DNA from: Kappaphycus alvarezii
Lineage: Eukaryota; Rhodophyta; Florideophyceae; Gigartinales; Solieriaceae
NCBI GenBank assembly: GCA_002205965.3
Contig: NADL03000635.1
Span: forward strand, 248,001-312,000
Length of the DNA stretch: 64,000 nt
Reading direction: 5' to 3'
The notes under the pieces were generated by a model, which was not told the DNA's origin, ran no database searches, and saw only the letters and a program-made list of their open reading frames with translations. Below are positions 41,076-51,930 of this stretch, piece after piece. Every line of letters begins with the position of its first letter. Position 1 is the stretch's first letter. The position numbers and the translations under genes were made by a program.

Positions 41076-41726
41076 AAACTCGTAAATATTTATTGATACA
41101 AAAACATGGGTTCCATTTTGATCGAGGACAGAGTGCGCACTGCTCATCTCATGTGTAATTATCTTTACTTCATGTTTTACAAAACGCTCCGAGCCCAGCT
41201 GACATTGTAAGCTAAGATAGTTGAAGTTCGTCGCTGCCCAGCTTGGATGTACGCGCTAAGATCGATGTTGCAAATGTAGACTATATGGTCGAAGAGATTC
41301 GTTGCCACATGTGGTCAAGGGCAGCCGCTGGTGCACAGAAGAGCCGTCGCTGTATCAATTTCATCGTGAATGCGTGATATGATAGCCACATTGAGCTCTT
41401 GGGTTCTCTTAGAAGACCCCTGAGAACGCACAAGTGGCGCTCTTTAGAATACCCTGGGCTTCAAGGAGGATAAAGACTAAAAGATATCATCTTTCAGCAT
41501 ACAAGTCTTTGAGATTCATTCAATTTCGAGACTTACGCAACTTACCAGGATAAATTGAGGACAAAAAAAGTGTGGGAGAATAATGGTGCGACAGCGGAAA
41601 CGATTTCGGTAAATTGGCCAAAAAGCTAGGAAGACCATGCGTGATAGGGGAAGAAAAATCTCTCCCACGAACTTGATTAGAGGAATAGTCTTTCTTCCTA
41701 AATGTTCAGACAAATTTTTTGGACGC
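41076..41726. other. No gene recognised
   Basis: Near 41108-41165 is an inverted match to the upstream end of blocks A and B (reverse complement CACATGAGATGAGCAGTGCG, compare 896-915). Otherwise unassigned. Confidence 0.35.
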
Positions 41727-41946
41727 TGAAATGCTTGAAAACTTTCCGTTATTTTTCCTGTCCTTTCTAGGCCAAGCGTAACCTATTGTTCCCCTCCTTT
41801 TCCCACGTACGCTCGACACAAACAACCGGCACAGTACAGTATATATACTGTACTGTGCTGGTTGTACAGTACCTAACCCTACATTGGCTGGGGGAGATAG
41901 GGTACACTATCTTCCCAGATCAGCAAGTGAGCTCGCAAAGTCCACA
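41727..41946 (-). mobile_element. Solo LTR of the gypsy-2 family, inverted
   Basis: The reverse complement aligns end to end with the gypsy-2 5' LTR (42130-42339): TGTGGACTTTGCGAGCTCAC, GGTTACGCTTGGCCTAG and final TTTCAAGCATTTCA. 220 bases. Flanks GACGC and GAGGT are a weak 3/5 match. It contains CTAG exactly where the piggyBac-like element is inserted in the 3' LTR of gypsy-2. Confidence 0.7.
41829..41858. repeat. 30-bp perfect palindrome in LTR
   Basis: The half-site GCACAGTACAGTATA is followed by its exact complement. With one mismatch the symmetry extends to 41822-41865. It lies mid-LTR, so it may be a promoter or protein-binding element. Versions at 42229-42246 and 48573-48598 occupy the same LTR position. 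Confidence 0.75.
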
Positions 41947-42129
41947 GAGGTCAAGGAATTAGAGCAGAAAGAAAAGAGACACCAGAAGGGTAAGGCTGGC
42001 CACAGCAGAACAGAGGTCCTTTTAGTTGGATTTCAGGTGGGCAAATCCTCTGACTCCGAATCCTCAGGGCTCATCTCATGGATAGTTAGGGTTATCATAC
42101 ATGACTCTTCATTCTAAGCCTGACAAAGG

Positions 42130-42339
42130 TGTGGGCTGTGCGAACTCACCCCTTAATCTGGGGAGATACTGCACTTTATATCCCCAGTCGGTTAGGTGTA
42201 GGCACTGTGCACTCAAGACCCGGCAGAGTACAGTATTTATACTGTAATGTGTCGAGGGTAAGTGGGAAAAGTGGAAAATGATAGTTTACGATTGGCTTAG
42301 GATAGGCAGTAAAGAATCAAGGAACTTTCAAGAATTACA
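42130..42339 (+). repeat. 5' LTR of gypsy-2
   Basis: TGTGGGCTGTGC...AAGAATTACA, 210 bases. The 3' LTR without its insert is also 210 bases (171 + 43 - 4). TGGTACC follows immediately, as in primer-binding sites, but I could not match a tRNA. Confidence 0.75.
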
Positions 42340-42368
42340 TGGTACCGAATCCAAGGTTCGACGCCGCC

Positions 42369-43567
42369 ATGGCAGACTCCAACGCCGCTCACCTCTCCGT
42401 TGATTTCTCCCCCTTTTCCAATATTGTCCGTTTCCTTTTCGCGTTCGAGAACGTCGTTATGCGCGGAAAGACGAACAGCGAGAAGGTCCTCAAGATTATG
42501 TGCCATCTGAAGGTGGCAGCTTTCGACTTCCACTACGAGTCGTTTGCGCAGGATGTTTCCCTTACTAAAGATGCCTAGAAGTATATTATCTTCAAGAAGA
42601 AGCTCCTTGCTGAGTTCCCGAAGAAAGTAAAGCCGGAGGAGGAGGTTGACGAGGCAGTTGCAGCAAGAATGGACGCTAAAGACATAGCAGGGTCTCTGGC
42701 GCGAATGAATGCCCTCTACAAGAGGGTAGGCTTCAATAAGACGGCTTTCTTCGGTTGGCTTCGAAAAGCGGTTGCGAGACACTCGGTGTTGGCTCCTTTT
42801 GTCATTTATCGAGCGCCGTCGGACTACAAGAACTTAAGAAGGCAATTAGAGACTTCCAGTAAGGGAAAAAAGCATTCTTCGCCGACAGGGAGGTGGCTTT
42901 AGTGCCTTTAGTCGCTCAGAGGAATATTTTGCAAATGCCTGACGTACACGCTATAAAGCCGCATCAGCTGGAGAAGAAGTTCTACCAGCTAGCGGGAGAG
43001 TTTGCGGAGTTGTCTCTCTTCGTAAAGAAGCGGTTCGGGAAGAAAGGACCTACCGCTATGATCTTTGACGACTTTTGTTGCAGTTTCTGTGGGCAAAGGG
43101 GCCATCGTGCCGCACAGTGCCCGCAGAACCCCCACAGACACACTCGGTGCTCGTTATGTGGGAAGACAGATCACTCGGAGGAGACTTGCTGGTCCAAGGG
43201 ACAGCAAGATAGGGTTCGTCTTTTATTAATTGCCGGAGCAAGCTCGGAGTCGAAAGGAGAACTTAAACTGAGGGATACGAATGACGGAGAGCCCGTTGTC
43301 ATCGTCCAGGAGGCTGGCAAGGGCGATATGGTGGCCATGTCAAAGAGAAAGGCTGACATTCTAGCCCTTACGAAGCATCGCAGAGACAAAGTCATAGAAA
43401 TTGATGCGCTAGTGAACAAATTCACTCTCATTTGCCAGCCGATGGTCGTGTCGGAGCCAAAGAAGAAGAAAACTAAGGCGCGAAAGACCAAGAAAGCATC
43501 AAAGGCCCTCCAGGACTACGTAGGGAATTATAATGTGGTCGCCGAACCGGCTTCGGCCTCGTCTTGA
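42369..43567 (+). pseudogene. gypsy-2 gag with two CCHC zinc knuckles
   Basis: The ATG at 42369 sits in GCCGCCATGG, a perfect Kozak context, so it is preferred to the in-frame ATG at 42339. The product starts MADSNAAHLSVDFSPFSNIV. An in-frame TAG interrupts at 42576-42578, and a frameshift occurs near 42890. The second part (42893-43567) carries CSFCGQRGHRAAQC and CSLCGKTDHSEETC, two CCHC RNA-binding knuckles, then a Lys-rich end (PKKKKTKARKTKKASKAL). Nucleocapsid-type function is clear from family knowledge. Confidence 0.75.
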
Positions 43568-43679
43568 TTGAACTTCAGGCAGCTTTTACGTGGAGAGGCG
43601 GATGAAGCAAGGAAGCAGTTGAAGCGTTTGGTTTCCAAGACTGCCATGGTGGCTCAGGCGTCCATGAAAAGTCACTCCG

Positions 43680-44080
43680 AAGTCTGTAGTTAGTTGAAGG
43701 TCGTGGCCGTGAAGGCTTATGGGACGGAGAAGCACGCCCTGTTGGACACGGGTGCAGTTCCAAACCTGATTTACTGGGACTTTTGCGAGAGACTGGCACT
43801 CGCTCCGAAGGCTACGGATCGTCAAGTCACTGCCGCCAAAGGAACAGTGTCTGAAGTCCTTGGTTGTGTGTAGAAGGTTCCAGTCTAGTTTGGAACCCTG
43901 TTAGTGGCGTTGGGCTTCTTGGTGGTACGGAACGCGCCATTCGACGCTATTATTGGTATTTCTGCACTGTAATCTATGCAGGCAAACTTAGATTACAGGA
44001 GGCAGCAGGTCACCCTGGCTGTTGGGAGGAAGAAGGCTATTTTACCGCTCCTAGGTGAGCCCCAGTGATAGTTGGGATGC
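43680..44080 (+). pseudogene. gypsy-2 protease
   Basis: VVAVKAYGTEKHALLDTGAV then PNLIYWDFCERLAL (43698-43800) with the DTG active site at 43747-43755. After a TAG near 43872, ALGFLVVRNAPFDAIIGI continues in frame. A single-chain retropepsin, disrupted. Confidence 0.65.
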
Positions 44081-44595
44081 GGACTGATGGTTTAGATTTC
44101 ACATCTTCTGGGGAGTCTGATGGATAGCAGTTTCCTGCTTCGTCCCCATCAGAGTCATGGGGCAGCGATGGTGGGTCGGCCTGTTGAGACAAAGTGACGA
44201 GAAGTCACTCAAACCGCTTACTGCGTCCGACGCTAATCTAAAGGGTGATCTCTTACGAGAGGAAGTCTTCACAATTACAGTCACAAGTGCAACTGTAGCT
44301 TAAAGTTGATTGTATTTTTGATGCACAGCCGATTGTACCGTAGATCCAAAAACAAGGAAGCCAATTCCGTCAACGACGCCTCGGCGGGACACAGTACTTA
44401 TCTGTTACCGCGCCTCGGCATCGACCACCTTTACCTTGAACACTCAGCGTCTCACCGGTAAACCAGACTGAACAACTCGTCCTGTTTCTCTAGCACTCGC
44501 CTAACTCCACTGAGATTAGGGTTGCGACCGACCTTGGCCTACATCACCCTGACTTGGCTGCGTTGCGCACGTAGCACTCAGGACTGAGTACTCCA

Positions 44596-44961
44596 ATGCG
44601 GACCGAGACGCCAAACCCCAGTTTCCACAACACGGACACCAAAAATGAATTGGTGCTGGAGGTTCTGAACAAGGAACCGTATGAGCCCGATGTAGAGGGC
44701 CTGATGGAGGGGCCCACCCAGGAAGAGGAGGAAGCGGATCACATCGGGTTTCTCGTCTCGAAGGTGAAATATTTCGAGGAGGAAAACACGAAGAAGGTGG
44801 TTAATATGCCCAAGGAGACAGACAAGATAGCATGGGACACACATGATCTTGGGCCGGCTCGGGTACCGGTGGTACATTCTTTCGAGTTGACGGATGAGAC
44901 TCCGATACATTCGAAAGCCCGCCGAATGCCGCCGAGTCATAATCAAGTAGTGAGGAAATGA
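44596..44961 (+). pseudogene. gypsy-2 linker before RT
   Basis: An open frame of 121 residues, acidic (EVLNKEPYEPDVEGLMEGPT, QEEEEADHIGFLVSKVKY). Its end, HSFELTDETPIHSKARRMPP and HNQVVRK, is the typical N-terminal lead into Ty3 RT. The 4 bases GATT after the stop continue into ELLEDRIITPSRFAWP. Confidence 0.6.
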
Positions 44962-45703
44962 TTGAATGAATTATTGGAAGATAGAATTATCACGCCGTCG
45001 AGGTTCGCCTGGCCCTAATCAGTCGTAATCGCCACAAAAAAGACGGGAAGACCGGGTTCTTCGTCGATTACCGACGGTTAAATATGTTGATTGAGCTAGA
45101 GCGCTGGCCACTACCGAAGATCGAGGAGCTGTTCGACGATCTGTCTAGATCTTAGGTCTTTACAACTCTAGATCTGTATACCGGATATTGGCAGGTACGG
45201 ATATCCGAAAGTTGCAAGGGGAGGACCACGTTCGTTTCTAGGTATGGAACACACTAGTTTAATGTCGTGCCGTTCGCTTTAATGAACGCACCTGCGATAT
45301 TCCAAAGAATGATGGATGAAGTTCCCAGAGATCTACCCTTCTTCATGCGTTATGTGGATGACGTGGTCATCTTCTCCCAGACAAAGAAAGAACACTTAGG
45401 TCATTTTCAGGAGGATTTCAAAAGGATTCAAAAGGCAATACTGAAGTTCAAGGTGACAAAGTGCATTTTCGCGCACTTGGAGGTCAAGTTGCTTGGGTAT
45501 GTTGTCAATGGGACTCTCATGAAGGTCGACACAAACAAGATGAAGGATATAGTGGAAGCCCCCGAACCAGGGAATGTGACGGAATTGAGGAATTTTCTCG
45601 GGCTTGCAGGGTACTATCGATTCTTTATCCGAAACTTTGCAGATAGCTCGGCAGTGCGGGGCGCTGCAACCTTCGTGAAGAATTCATTTGAATGGACTAC
45701 GTG
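44962..45703 (+). pseudogene. gypsy-2 reverse transcriptase
   Basis: Reads FFVDYRRLNMLIELERWPLP, VFTTLDLYTGYWQVRIS (first Asp), NVVPFALMNAPAIFQRMMDE, FFMRYVDDVVIFSQTKKEHL (YVDD at about 45348), KVTKCIFAHLEVKLLGYVVN and RNFLGLAGYYRFFIRNFADS. Stops interrupt at 45017, 45154 and 45255, so at least three nonsense changes. 45267-45704 is open. Confidence 0.75.
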
Positions 45704-46240
45704 AATGCAAAAGGCTTTCAAGTTCCTATAAGAGATGCTGACGACGCCTCCAGTACTCGCATTCCCGAATTTAGACTCCCTTTCGTGGTGGATACTGATG
45801 CTTCTTCGACTGCCCTAGGAGCGATTTTCTCCTAGAAGAAGAAGATGGAAAAGTTCATCCAGTACAGTTTGTATCTCGGAAAATGACGTAACAGGAACGT
45901 CGATACAATACGAGCGAACGGGAAACACTTGCTGTAATGTTATATTTCAATAATTTTCATGTGTATCTGTTGTCTGACAGGCCGTTATTGGTATATACGG
46001 ACCATCAGGCCCTGGAAACGGCTCTCAAGAAGAATGATATGCGTGTAATTTTGGCGAGGTGGATCGATCTGATAGCCGAGTACGACTTCGAGATTAGGAA
46101 AAGGCCTGAAAAGGCCAATGGGTCGGCCGGTTATCTTTCTCACATACCCTTAGCGAAATCTGAGAGTTCGAGGGAAGAAAACTGTACAAAAGGCCTCCTA
46201 GCGATGATCCAGTGGGACGACCCTAAACTTTCTAGATAAG
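45704..46240 (+). pseudogene. gypsy-2 RNase H
   Basis: FVVDTDASSTALGAIFS (45784), RRYNTSERETLAVM (45898), LLVYTDHQALETALKKND and ILARWIDLIAEYDFEIRKRP then GYLSH. D, E and D positions are seen. Frame changes near 45700 and 45830 and stops show decay. Confidence 0.7.
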
Positions 46241-46329
46241 AGCCGGACCTCAGGGATATAACGAGGTTTCTGGTCTGGGAAAGGGTTCAGGAAAAGGACC
46301 CGAAGAAGAAAAACGCCATATGAAGAAAA

Positions 46330-47430
46330 GCAAAGAAATTCATGATATGGAACAACACACTGTTCCGATTGGAGATGGATGGACAGGGCGTTGTTCCGCC
46401 GGTCGGGAAGTGTGCCGACATGTTGAGATCGTTCCACGATGATACCGTTCATTGCGATTCTGTTTCTACAAGAAAGATTGTAATGGATCGTTTTTGGTGG
46501 CCTGGGGTATATCGGGACACGATCTAACACGTCAAGGCTTGCGCGGGCTGTCAACACGCTCGAAGGTTACCGACCTATCACAAAAGTCTTAGAACACCCG
46601 TCACTGGGTTACTTGAAACGTTTTCAGTAGATTTCGCGGGGCCTTTCAATACATCTAGAAAGGGGAAGAGGTTTACTCTACTTGCGGTGGAGCCCATGAA
46701 AGGCTGTCCAATAGCCTGGGCAACAGAAAGCTTCACCTCCGACGTTGTCATCAGGTTCTTTGAGAAGGAAATTATCGAGCCGTTCAGGCCCCCGAGGAGG
46801 ATAGTTTCGGACAACTCCACGGCTTTTCTGGCGGCAAACGTCCATGAGTTGATGGGTAAACACGGTTTTGATTGGAATACCGTCCTCCCGTACGCCCCGA
46901 TGGCAAATAGAAGGGCCGAGAGGATGGTGGGGACTATTAAACACGCAATCAAAAGGGCAGTCGTTCAGAATAGAGGCGACTGGGAGGAGGCTATGCCGAA
47001 GGTATTGTACGGCTATGGCCGACTTGATCGCGGGGGAGTTAACTCGCCGTTCCGACTAATGTATAGGATCGAGCTGAAGATGATGGCAAGAGACACGGTA
47101 GCCCTGCTGGGCGAAGTAAACCCGAGTCACCGCCTTGTCGAGATGTTAGAGAAAGCTAGCGTGAGGACTGCTGTAGTCGAAAGGACGCGCGCTCCACGAA
47201 AGGCTAAGGGGGAAGTTAAGCGGTTCAAAGTTGGGGACTGAATGCTGGTGGCGCATGGGAAAACATCGGTGGGACTCGGAAGAGGGCGGCGTTCGGGTCG
47301 GTTCGCTACAGACCGCGCCGGGTAATCAAGGCAAATCATCAGCGCTACGATTTGGTGTCGTCATCTGTTCGAGTGACCAGAAAGGCCATGCAAGCGCTTT
47401 AGAGGGTTGCGTATACTACGTCATAAAGGA
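46330..47430 (+). pseudogene. gypsy-2 integrase
   Basis: HDDTVHCDSVSTRKIVMDRF then CAGCQHARR (H2C2 region). The core follows: FSVDFAGPFNTSRKGKRFTL, PPRRIVSDNSTAFLAANVHE, ANRRAERMVGTIKHAIKRAV, so D, D and E are intact in one 184-residue frame (46687-47241). A C-terminal part continues in shifted frames: VGLGRGRRSGRFATDRA, VRVTRKAMQALEGCVYYV. One TAA at 46525-46527 (CGATCTAACAC) splits zinc region from core. Confidence 0.75.
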
Positions 47431-48477
47431 AACTCAACTAAAGAAGGGAGACCGGCATTGGCGGAGTCCTTCAACAAGTAGAAATGGGTGACCTAGCAAG
47501 CCGATGCGTAGGAAAGATGGATAAGGGAGCGAGAAGAACAAAGGAATCGGTAGAAGAGCTAGAAAACGAATAAGGTAACTGTACGTAGGTAAATAGAAAG
47601 AGAGGCAATAGGAGGCGGGCTGCTCGGGCCTGGACCGCAAGGTGGGCGAGTCAGCTGGTGCCAATGGAACTCTATTGACTCTCCATCTTTTTCCTCCACC
47701 TGTCCTCTTATTGATACTTGGTTTTCCTTTATGTGAAGAGGAGAAGATTTCGTGGAGGGGAGCGGACTTGAAGGAGGTACTGACTAGTGGATAAGTTGAT
47801 GAAACGTTTGAAAGGTCGTCAAAGTGCGCATCAAGACGGGAAAGCAAATTTGAGTCGAAGTAAGCGTTGTCGAAGGCCGATAAGGAAGCCAAGAAGAATG
47901 AGGCGTCTTATGTGGACCTGGAGAACTTTTTCGGGAAGGAAGCAGAAGAATTTGCCAGTTTGGAGACTGCAGCGAGTGATGTGGTGTGAGCCAAGTTTGA
48001 GGGGGTTATGGGCGTCAAAGTTGAGAGCGAGAAGGTGATCCAGAGCTGGCGTGGAAGGAGTCGGGTGGTAGAACTCTTGAGCGTTATGTAGGCGACGGAG
48101 GATTAAAGTGAGCATAGGATGTCACGGGAGGATTGAGTATATTTATGTCGGGTTAAGGAGCGTTAGCCAGAGCCGATGAAGAGTAGATTGTTATGAAGAG
48201 GAGGTGAGGGAAATATGATGAGGTAGAGAAGGTCTGCAGAGAGGTGATTGTAACGACGCGCCAAGGGGAACCACCAGGCGTACCCCAGCTGATTAACAGC
48301 ACCTTGGTGCTTCTAATAGGCAGATGGGGATAGTTGAGAGCGTACCGCAGTGGTTGAGGGTTGATATGCTGGCCTTGGTTGGGGGAGCGATGACAGCGGT
48401 AGGAGGTAGAGTGGGGGGCTACGGTGGGTTTGCACTGGTTATCTGTGCGCCTGTGGCGCACTGTGAGTGCGGGGGCA
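47431..48477. other. gypsy-2 3' non-coding region
   Basis: About 1 kb lies between the integrase end and the 3' LTR. No env-like or other domain is seen. A minus-strand ORF of 152 residues (47892-47434) has no recognised similarity. GAGTGCGGGGGCA before the LTR is the only polypurine candidate. Confidence 0.4.
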
Positions 48478-48648
48478 TGTGTGCTGTGCTAGCCCACCCC
48501 TTAATCTGGGGAGATACTGCACTGTATGCCCCCAGTCGGTTAGGTTTGAGCACTGTGCATTCACCACCCGGAACAGTACAGCATATATGCTGTACTGTGT
48601 CGAGGTTACGTTGAAAAAGTGGAAAAGGATAGGTTACGCTTGTCCCGG
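48478..48648 (+). repeat. 3' LTR of gypsy-2, left part
   Basis: TGTGTGCTGTGCTAGCCCACC... aligns with 42130 onward. It includes a 26-bp perfect palindrome at 48573-48598. It breaks at ...GCTTGTCCCGG, where the piggyBac-like element begins; the right part is 51196-51238. Confidence 0.75.
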
Positions 48649-51195
48649 TGTCCAGAGGACAATTATAGTCATATAAGTCCAAATGTTATATTAAAAAATT
48701 ACGAAATGACACAATTAGCTTTTCACTAAATCTAGTGCCACCCTTAAGTAGTCAACAGTGCAAAACTTCGGAGTTTACACCTCAGACGTTCAACTGATCA
48801 CACAACAAGTTTGTGAACATCGCAAAATTTAACCAAAAATTACAAATCCAAATGACTTCCGTCAACAGCCCGGAAATCTTGTCAATACTCGAGCAACCCT
48901 TGTTATATCAGCGGCTGAATGCAGGCGACTATTCGATTCCCTTTAGGAAAGTAATTACGTCAATGGAACTATTATTAGCATCGAAATTGAAACATCTATA
49001 GGAAGACGTCAGACAACGGCCACCGCAGACTGGTCTGTTAAGGACCGGAAAAAGCGTGTCAGCTTGAAACTTTTCATTAAGCCAGAAGAACGATTTGAAG
49101 GTGGTCCAGCATCATACAATGAAATAGAGTCATCTGCGCCATGATCTAGCTACCGAATCGTCAACCTTCAGAAGAAGGACCTCGAGATGAAGTCAATGGA
49201 ATGGCTGGAGTAGGAGGGGTATGCAAAGAAGTGTATGGAAAAATTTGGACCAATCAGGAGGTATTATTACCGTTGATTGGATCAACGGCACATCGGTCAA
49301 GGAAGGTAATTGGTCCAGCAGGTGACAGGTGCAAGCAAATTCATATCGAGTATGAGAAGACCCCGTACGGTTTTTTCCTTTGCATGGTTCCCCTCGAACC
49401 CCTTTCCACAATTACTGCACTTAAAAACCAGAAACTAGCTAATGGTGGGCACATGCATGCAACAGCTGGTAAAATTAATAAGTTTTTTTGTAATTCTCAT
49501 ATTGCTATGCAGATTCGAGTTTACAGGCAGAAGTTTGCTTTGGAGTTCACAGTCTAAATCCAAATACATTCCAATGGCAATGTTTGGAAAAATAATTTCG
49601 TGGAACCGTTTCGAAGCACCTGTCCCAGGTATTACGTTCAGCCGCTACAAAGAAACCGAAAGCACTGACAGAAGATGGTATTTGGTCAGTGGATTCGTGG
49701 ATGCCATAAAACGGTATAGGAGGTCAATTGCGTCGCCATCGGAGAGAATTTGCGTGGATGAAAGTATGTCGCGCTTGTACGGAATGGGGGGAAACTGGAC
49801 GTCAGAAGTACTCCCGCACTATGTCGCTATGGACTGTAAGCCTGAAAACGGATGTGAAATTAAGACTGCTTGCTGTGATGTCCGCGGAATTTTATTGAAT
49901 TTTGACATTGTTTTTTCAGCATCTGACAGCAGTAATCGGCGTTACGAGTCTAATTTCCTTCATGGAACTGGTATTGCTCTTCGCCTTACAGAGCCTTATT
50001 TTCATTCCAATCGACTTTTTTTGTCAAGACTCTGCATTTGCTTCTGTGACTACAGCAAATGAACTTTTCGAATATGGACTGAGGTGTTCAAGTTTCGTTA
50101 AGAATGCGACAAGGCAGGATCCTCTGTCATTTTTGTCAGGGCTGGAACTTTTTAGGCGCGTGTATCATATATCTATGGTAAGTTCGAGGACGGAAAGCCA
50201 TCCTTCTATGATGGCCGTTATGTGGATGGATAGAGACAGAAGATATTTCGTCAGTTCTTCCGGTACAACACTTCCTTCAGAGCCTGTCAGAAGATCTCGT
50301 TGGAGATCTGCTGGCCATGAAATGGTGCTTGCATAAATATAAATTTCAGTCTCAGCGGTTGTCAGCACATACTATGAAACTTGCTCCCAGATTGACAGGC
50401 ATAACAGATACAAACAGGAAAATCTTGGATTGGAGAAGAAATTCCAAGTCAATGATTTGTCTTTAAGGGTTAACAAATCTTTGCTTGCAATTTGCACGTT
50501 GATTCTTGGCTGAGATACAAGGGTTTGATGGGTGCGGAAAATTGCATTTGCAAGAGGATTTTTATGCAAAATTTGCAGAACAACTCATTGACAATTCATT
50601 TGATTCTAATCGCCTCCTCAGATCTGATGTTGACATTCTGGAGCATTTTATTTCGCCATTGGCCTGCGGTACTGGAATCCACTTGGTGCCCACAGTGAAA
50701 AGGCGCAAAGGAGCCAATGGGGCCCCAACGAAAGCGGCGTCTCAAAGCAGATGCAAAATTTGCGAATCTGACAAGATGTCCAGATTTCTCTGATCTTAGA
50801 GCCTGAAACTGAACAAGGAGGTTGGGATATACCCTTCAGCGACAGGACGTAACTGCTTTCAAAACCACTTACGCGATGTCCTCCACTTCTGGCATAATTA
50901 GATGATGCTTTAAACTGCTCTATAGTGATGTTTACTTGTCTATGCTTACATTGTTTGTAGGCTGACTGAGCAATAGTAAGAAAAAGTGAGTCCTTGATTA
51001 TAGCCGCCTACGAACTAACCCCTCTGCTCATGTCCAAATGGACGCGCTAAGCAAACAAATTTTGTAGATACAGATGCATTTGATATTGATAATGCCTCGC
51101 TGCGGCCAAATGCACATGAGTCCATGTCTAAATGACCAACCTGTATTATTCATGAAATTGCACGTAAACATAACTATTTGCTTGTCCTTTAGACA
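48649..51195 (+). mobile_element. PiggyBac-like DNA transposon nested in an LTR
   Basis: Termini TGTCCAGAGGACAA and TTGTCCTTTAGACA are inverted repeats (12 of 14). The left flank CCGG (48645-48648) and right flank CTAG (51196-51199) mark a 4-bp target. The sister LTRs have TTAG (42290-42293) and CTAG (inverted solo LTR) at this point, so the original target was probably CTAG. Total 2547 bases, with a DDE_Tnp_1_7-type transposase in the middle. Typical piggyBac targets TTAA, so CTAG is unusual. Confidence 0.8.
49190..50793 (+). pseudogene. PiggyBac-like (DDE_Tnp_1_7) transposase
   Basis: In order: FGKIISWNRFEAPVPGI, YLVSGFVDAIKRYRRSIASP, SERICVDESMSRLYGMGGNW, LPHYVAMDCKPENGCEIKTA (49579-49875). 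After a frame change near 49990 come DSAFASVTTANELFEYGLRC, KNATRQDPLSFLSG and MDRDRRYFVSSS. Then QIDRHNRYKQENLGLEKKFQ and DLSLRVNKSLLAICTLI, and the C-terminus EDFYAKFAEQLIDNSFDSNR with RCKICESDK, the start of a zinc-ribbon-like end (50506-50793). Catalytic Asp candidates are in ICVDES and VAMD. A possible N-terminal piece is at 48813-49001. At least three frame changes. Confidence 0.75.
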
Positions 51196-51238
51196 CTAGG
51201 ATAGGCAGGAAAGAATAAAGGAACTTTCAAGCATTACA
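51196..51238 (+). repeat. 3' LTR of gypsy-2, right part
   Basis: CTAGGATAGGCAGGAAAGAA...AGCATTACA completes the LTR (compare 42290-42339). Confidence 0.75.
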
Positions 51239-51369
51239 ATTGGGAAATTTTATAATGCAGCTACATGCATACCATGACGACGCTGGATAGCATTCACGAT
51301 ATCTTTCAAAATTAAACCAACCCACACATTTCCCACACTTGTATTGTAGTTCGTATAAAATGTTGCGGC

Positions 51370-51605
51370 AGGCATACATGGCACTCTACTCTACCAGCAT
51401 CGCACGGGATGGGTCGCTGGACATTCAGGCAGAGGCATGCTGCGGCCTCTGTCATGTCCAGTGCGACCTGTCTGCTAGCTGGCCTCGAGCCAGGTTTCTA
51501 GAGATATAAATCTTTGAACACTTCTTTCTTACATCCCTGTAGCGACTATCAGTTATGTGATGCACTTTGGAACGCTTTACTCTTGGAAAACCTGTCCCCC
51601 TTAGT
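51370..51605 (+). mobile_element. LINE 3' end
   Basis: GGCATGCTGCGGCCTCTGTC, CGACCTGTCTGCTAGCTGGCC, AGGTTTCTAG is the ORF2 end; CTTTCTTACATCCCTGTAGC is the 3' UTR; it closes with CGCTTTACTCTTGGAAAACC. It is a near twin of the minus-strand tail at 6950-7200. Confidence 0.55.
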
Positions 51606-51613
51606 CTTCGAAA

Positions 51614-51930
51614 AGGGGGTAAATTGGGTTTACTTGAATGGGTTGGTATACGTAATTTTCCTGCTAAGAGCAATCGCAGACTAGGACTACTGTAAAAAGG
51701 GTAATCACCTACTGTACATACCCTCAGAAGGGAGGTTCTCTGGAATACACTGTATACACAATTTCAAGTTGCGGCCTAAGTGTCGCTCAGAACTCCTTCC
51801 AACAAACAACTGGCGTTATTCTGGACAAGTCTCGCCGCGTGACGAGCGAACAATGTTCGCTGCGCATTGGGTAAAATTGGGTTTACTTGAATGTGTTGGT
51901 ATACGTAATTTTCCTGCTAAGAGCAATCGC
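51614..51930. repeat. Direct repeat pair, with an inverted copy near 58300
   Basis: GGGGGTAAATTGGGTTTACTTGAATG to CAATCGC occurs at 51614-51679 and 51868-51930. Between them, 51690-51830 matches in inverse orientation 58120-58260 (CAAACAACTGGCG / CGCCAGTTGTTTG). Confidence 0.65.

Larger units (their letters stand above)
42130..51238 (+). mobile_element. Ty3/gypsy element 'gypsy-2' with nested transposon
   Basis: 5' LTR 42130-42339, gag 42369-43567, pol about 43680-47430, non-coding 47431-48477, 3' LTR 48478-48648 plus 51196-51238. The pol order PR-RT-RH-INT defines Ty3/gypsy. The candidate flanks AAAGG and ATTGG match at only three of five bases. The two LTRs differ at many positions, so the element is old, and the piggyBac-like insertion came later. 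Confidence 0.8.

Noticed and set aside
42340..42362. tRNA primer-binding site of gypsy-2
   Set aside because: TGG directly after the LTR fits, but the following bases do not match a tRNA 3' end I can name, so it is not listed as a feature.
47434..47892. 152-residue minus-strand ORF as an extra gypsy gene
   Set aside because: Antisense to the element, no family resemblance, hydrophobic runs typical of chance frames.
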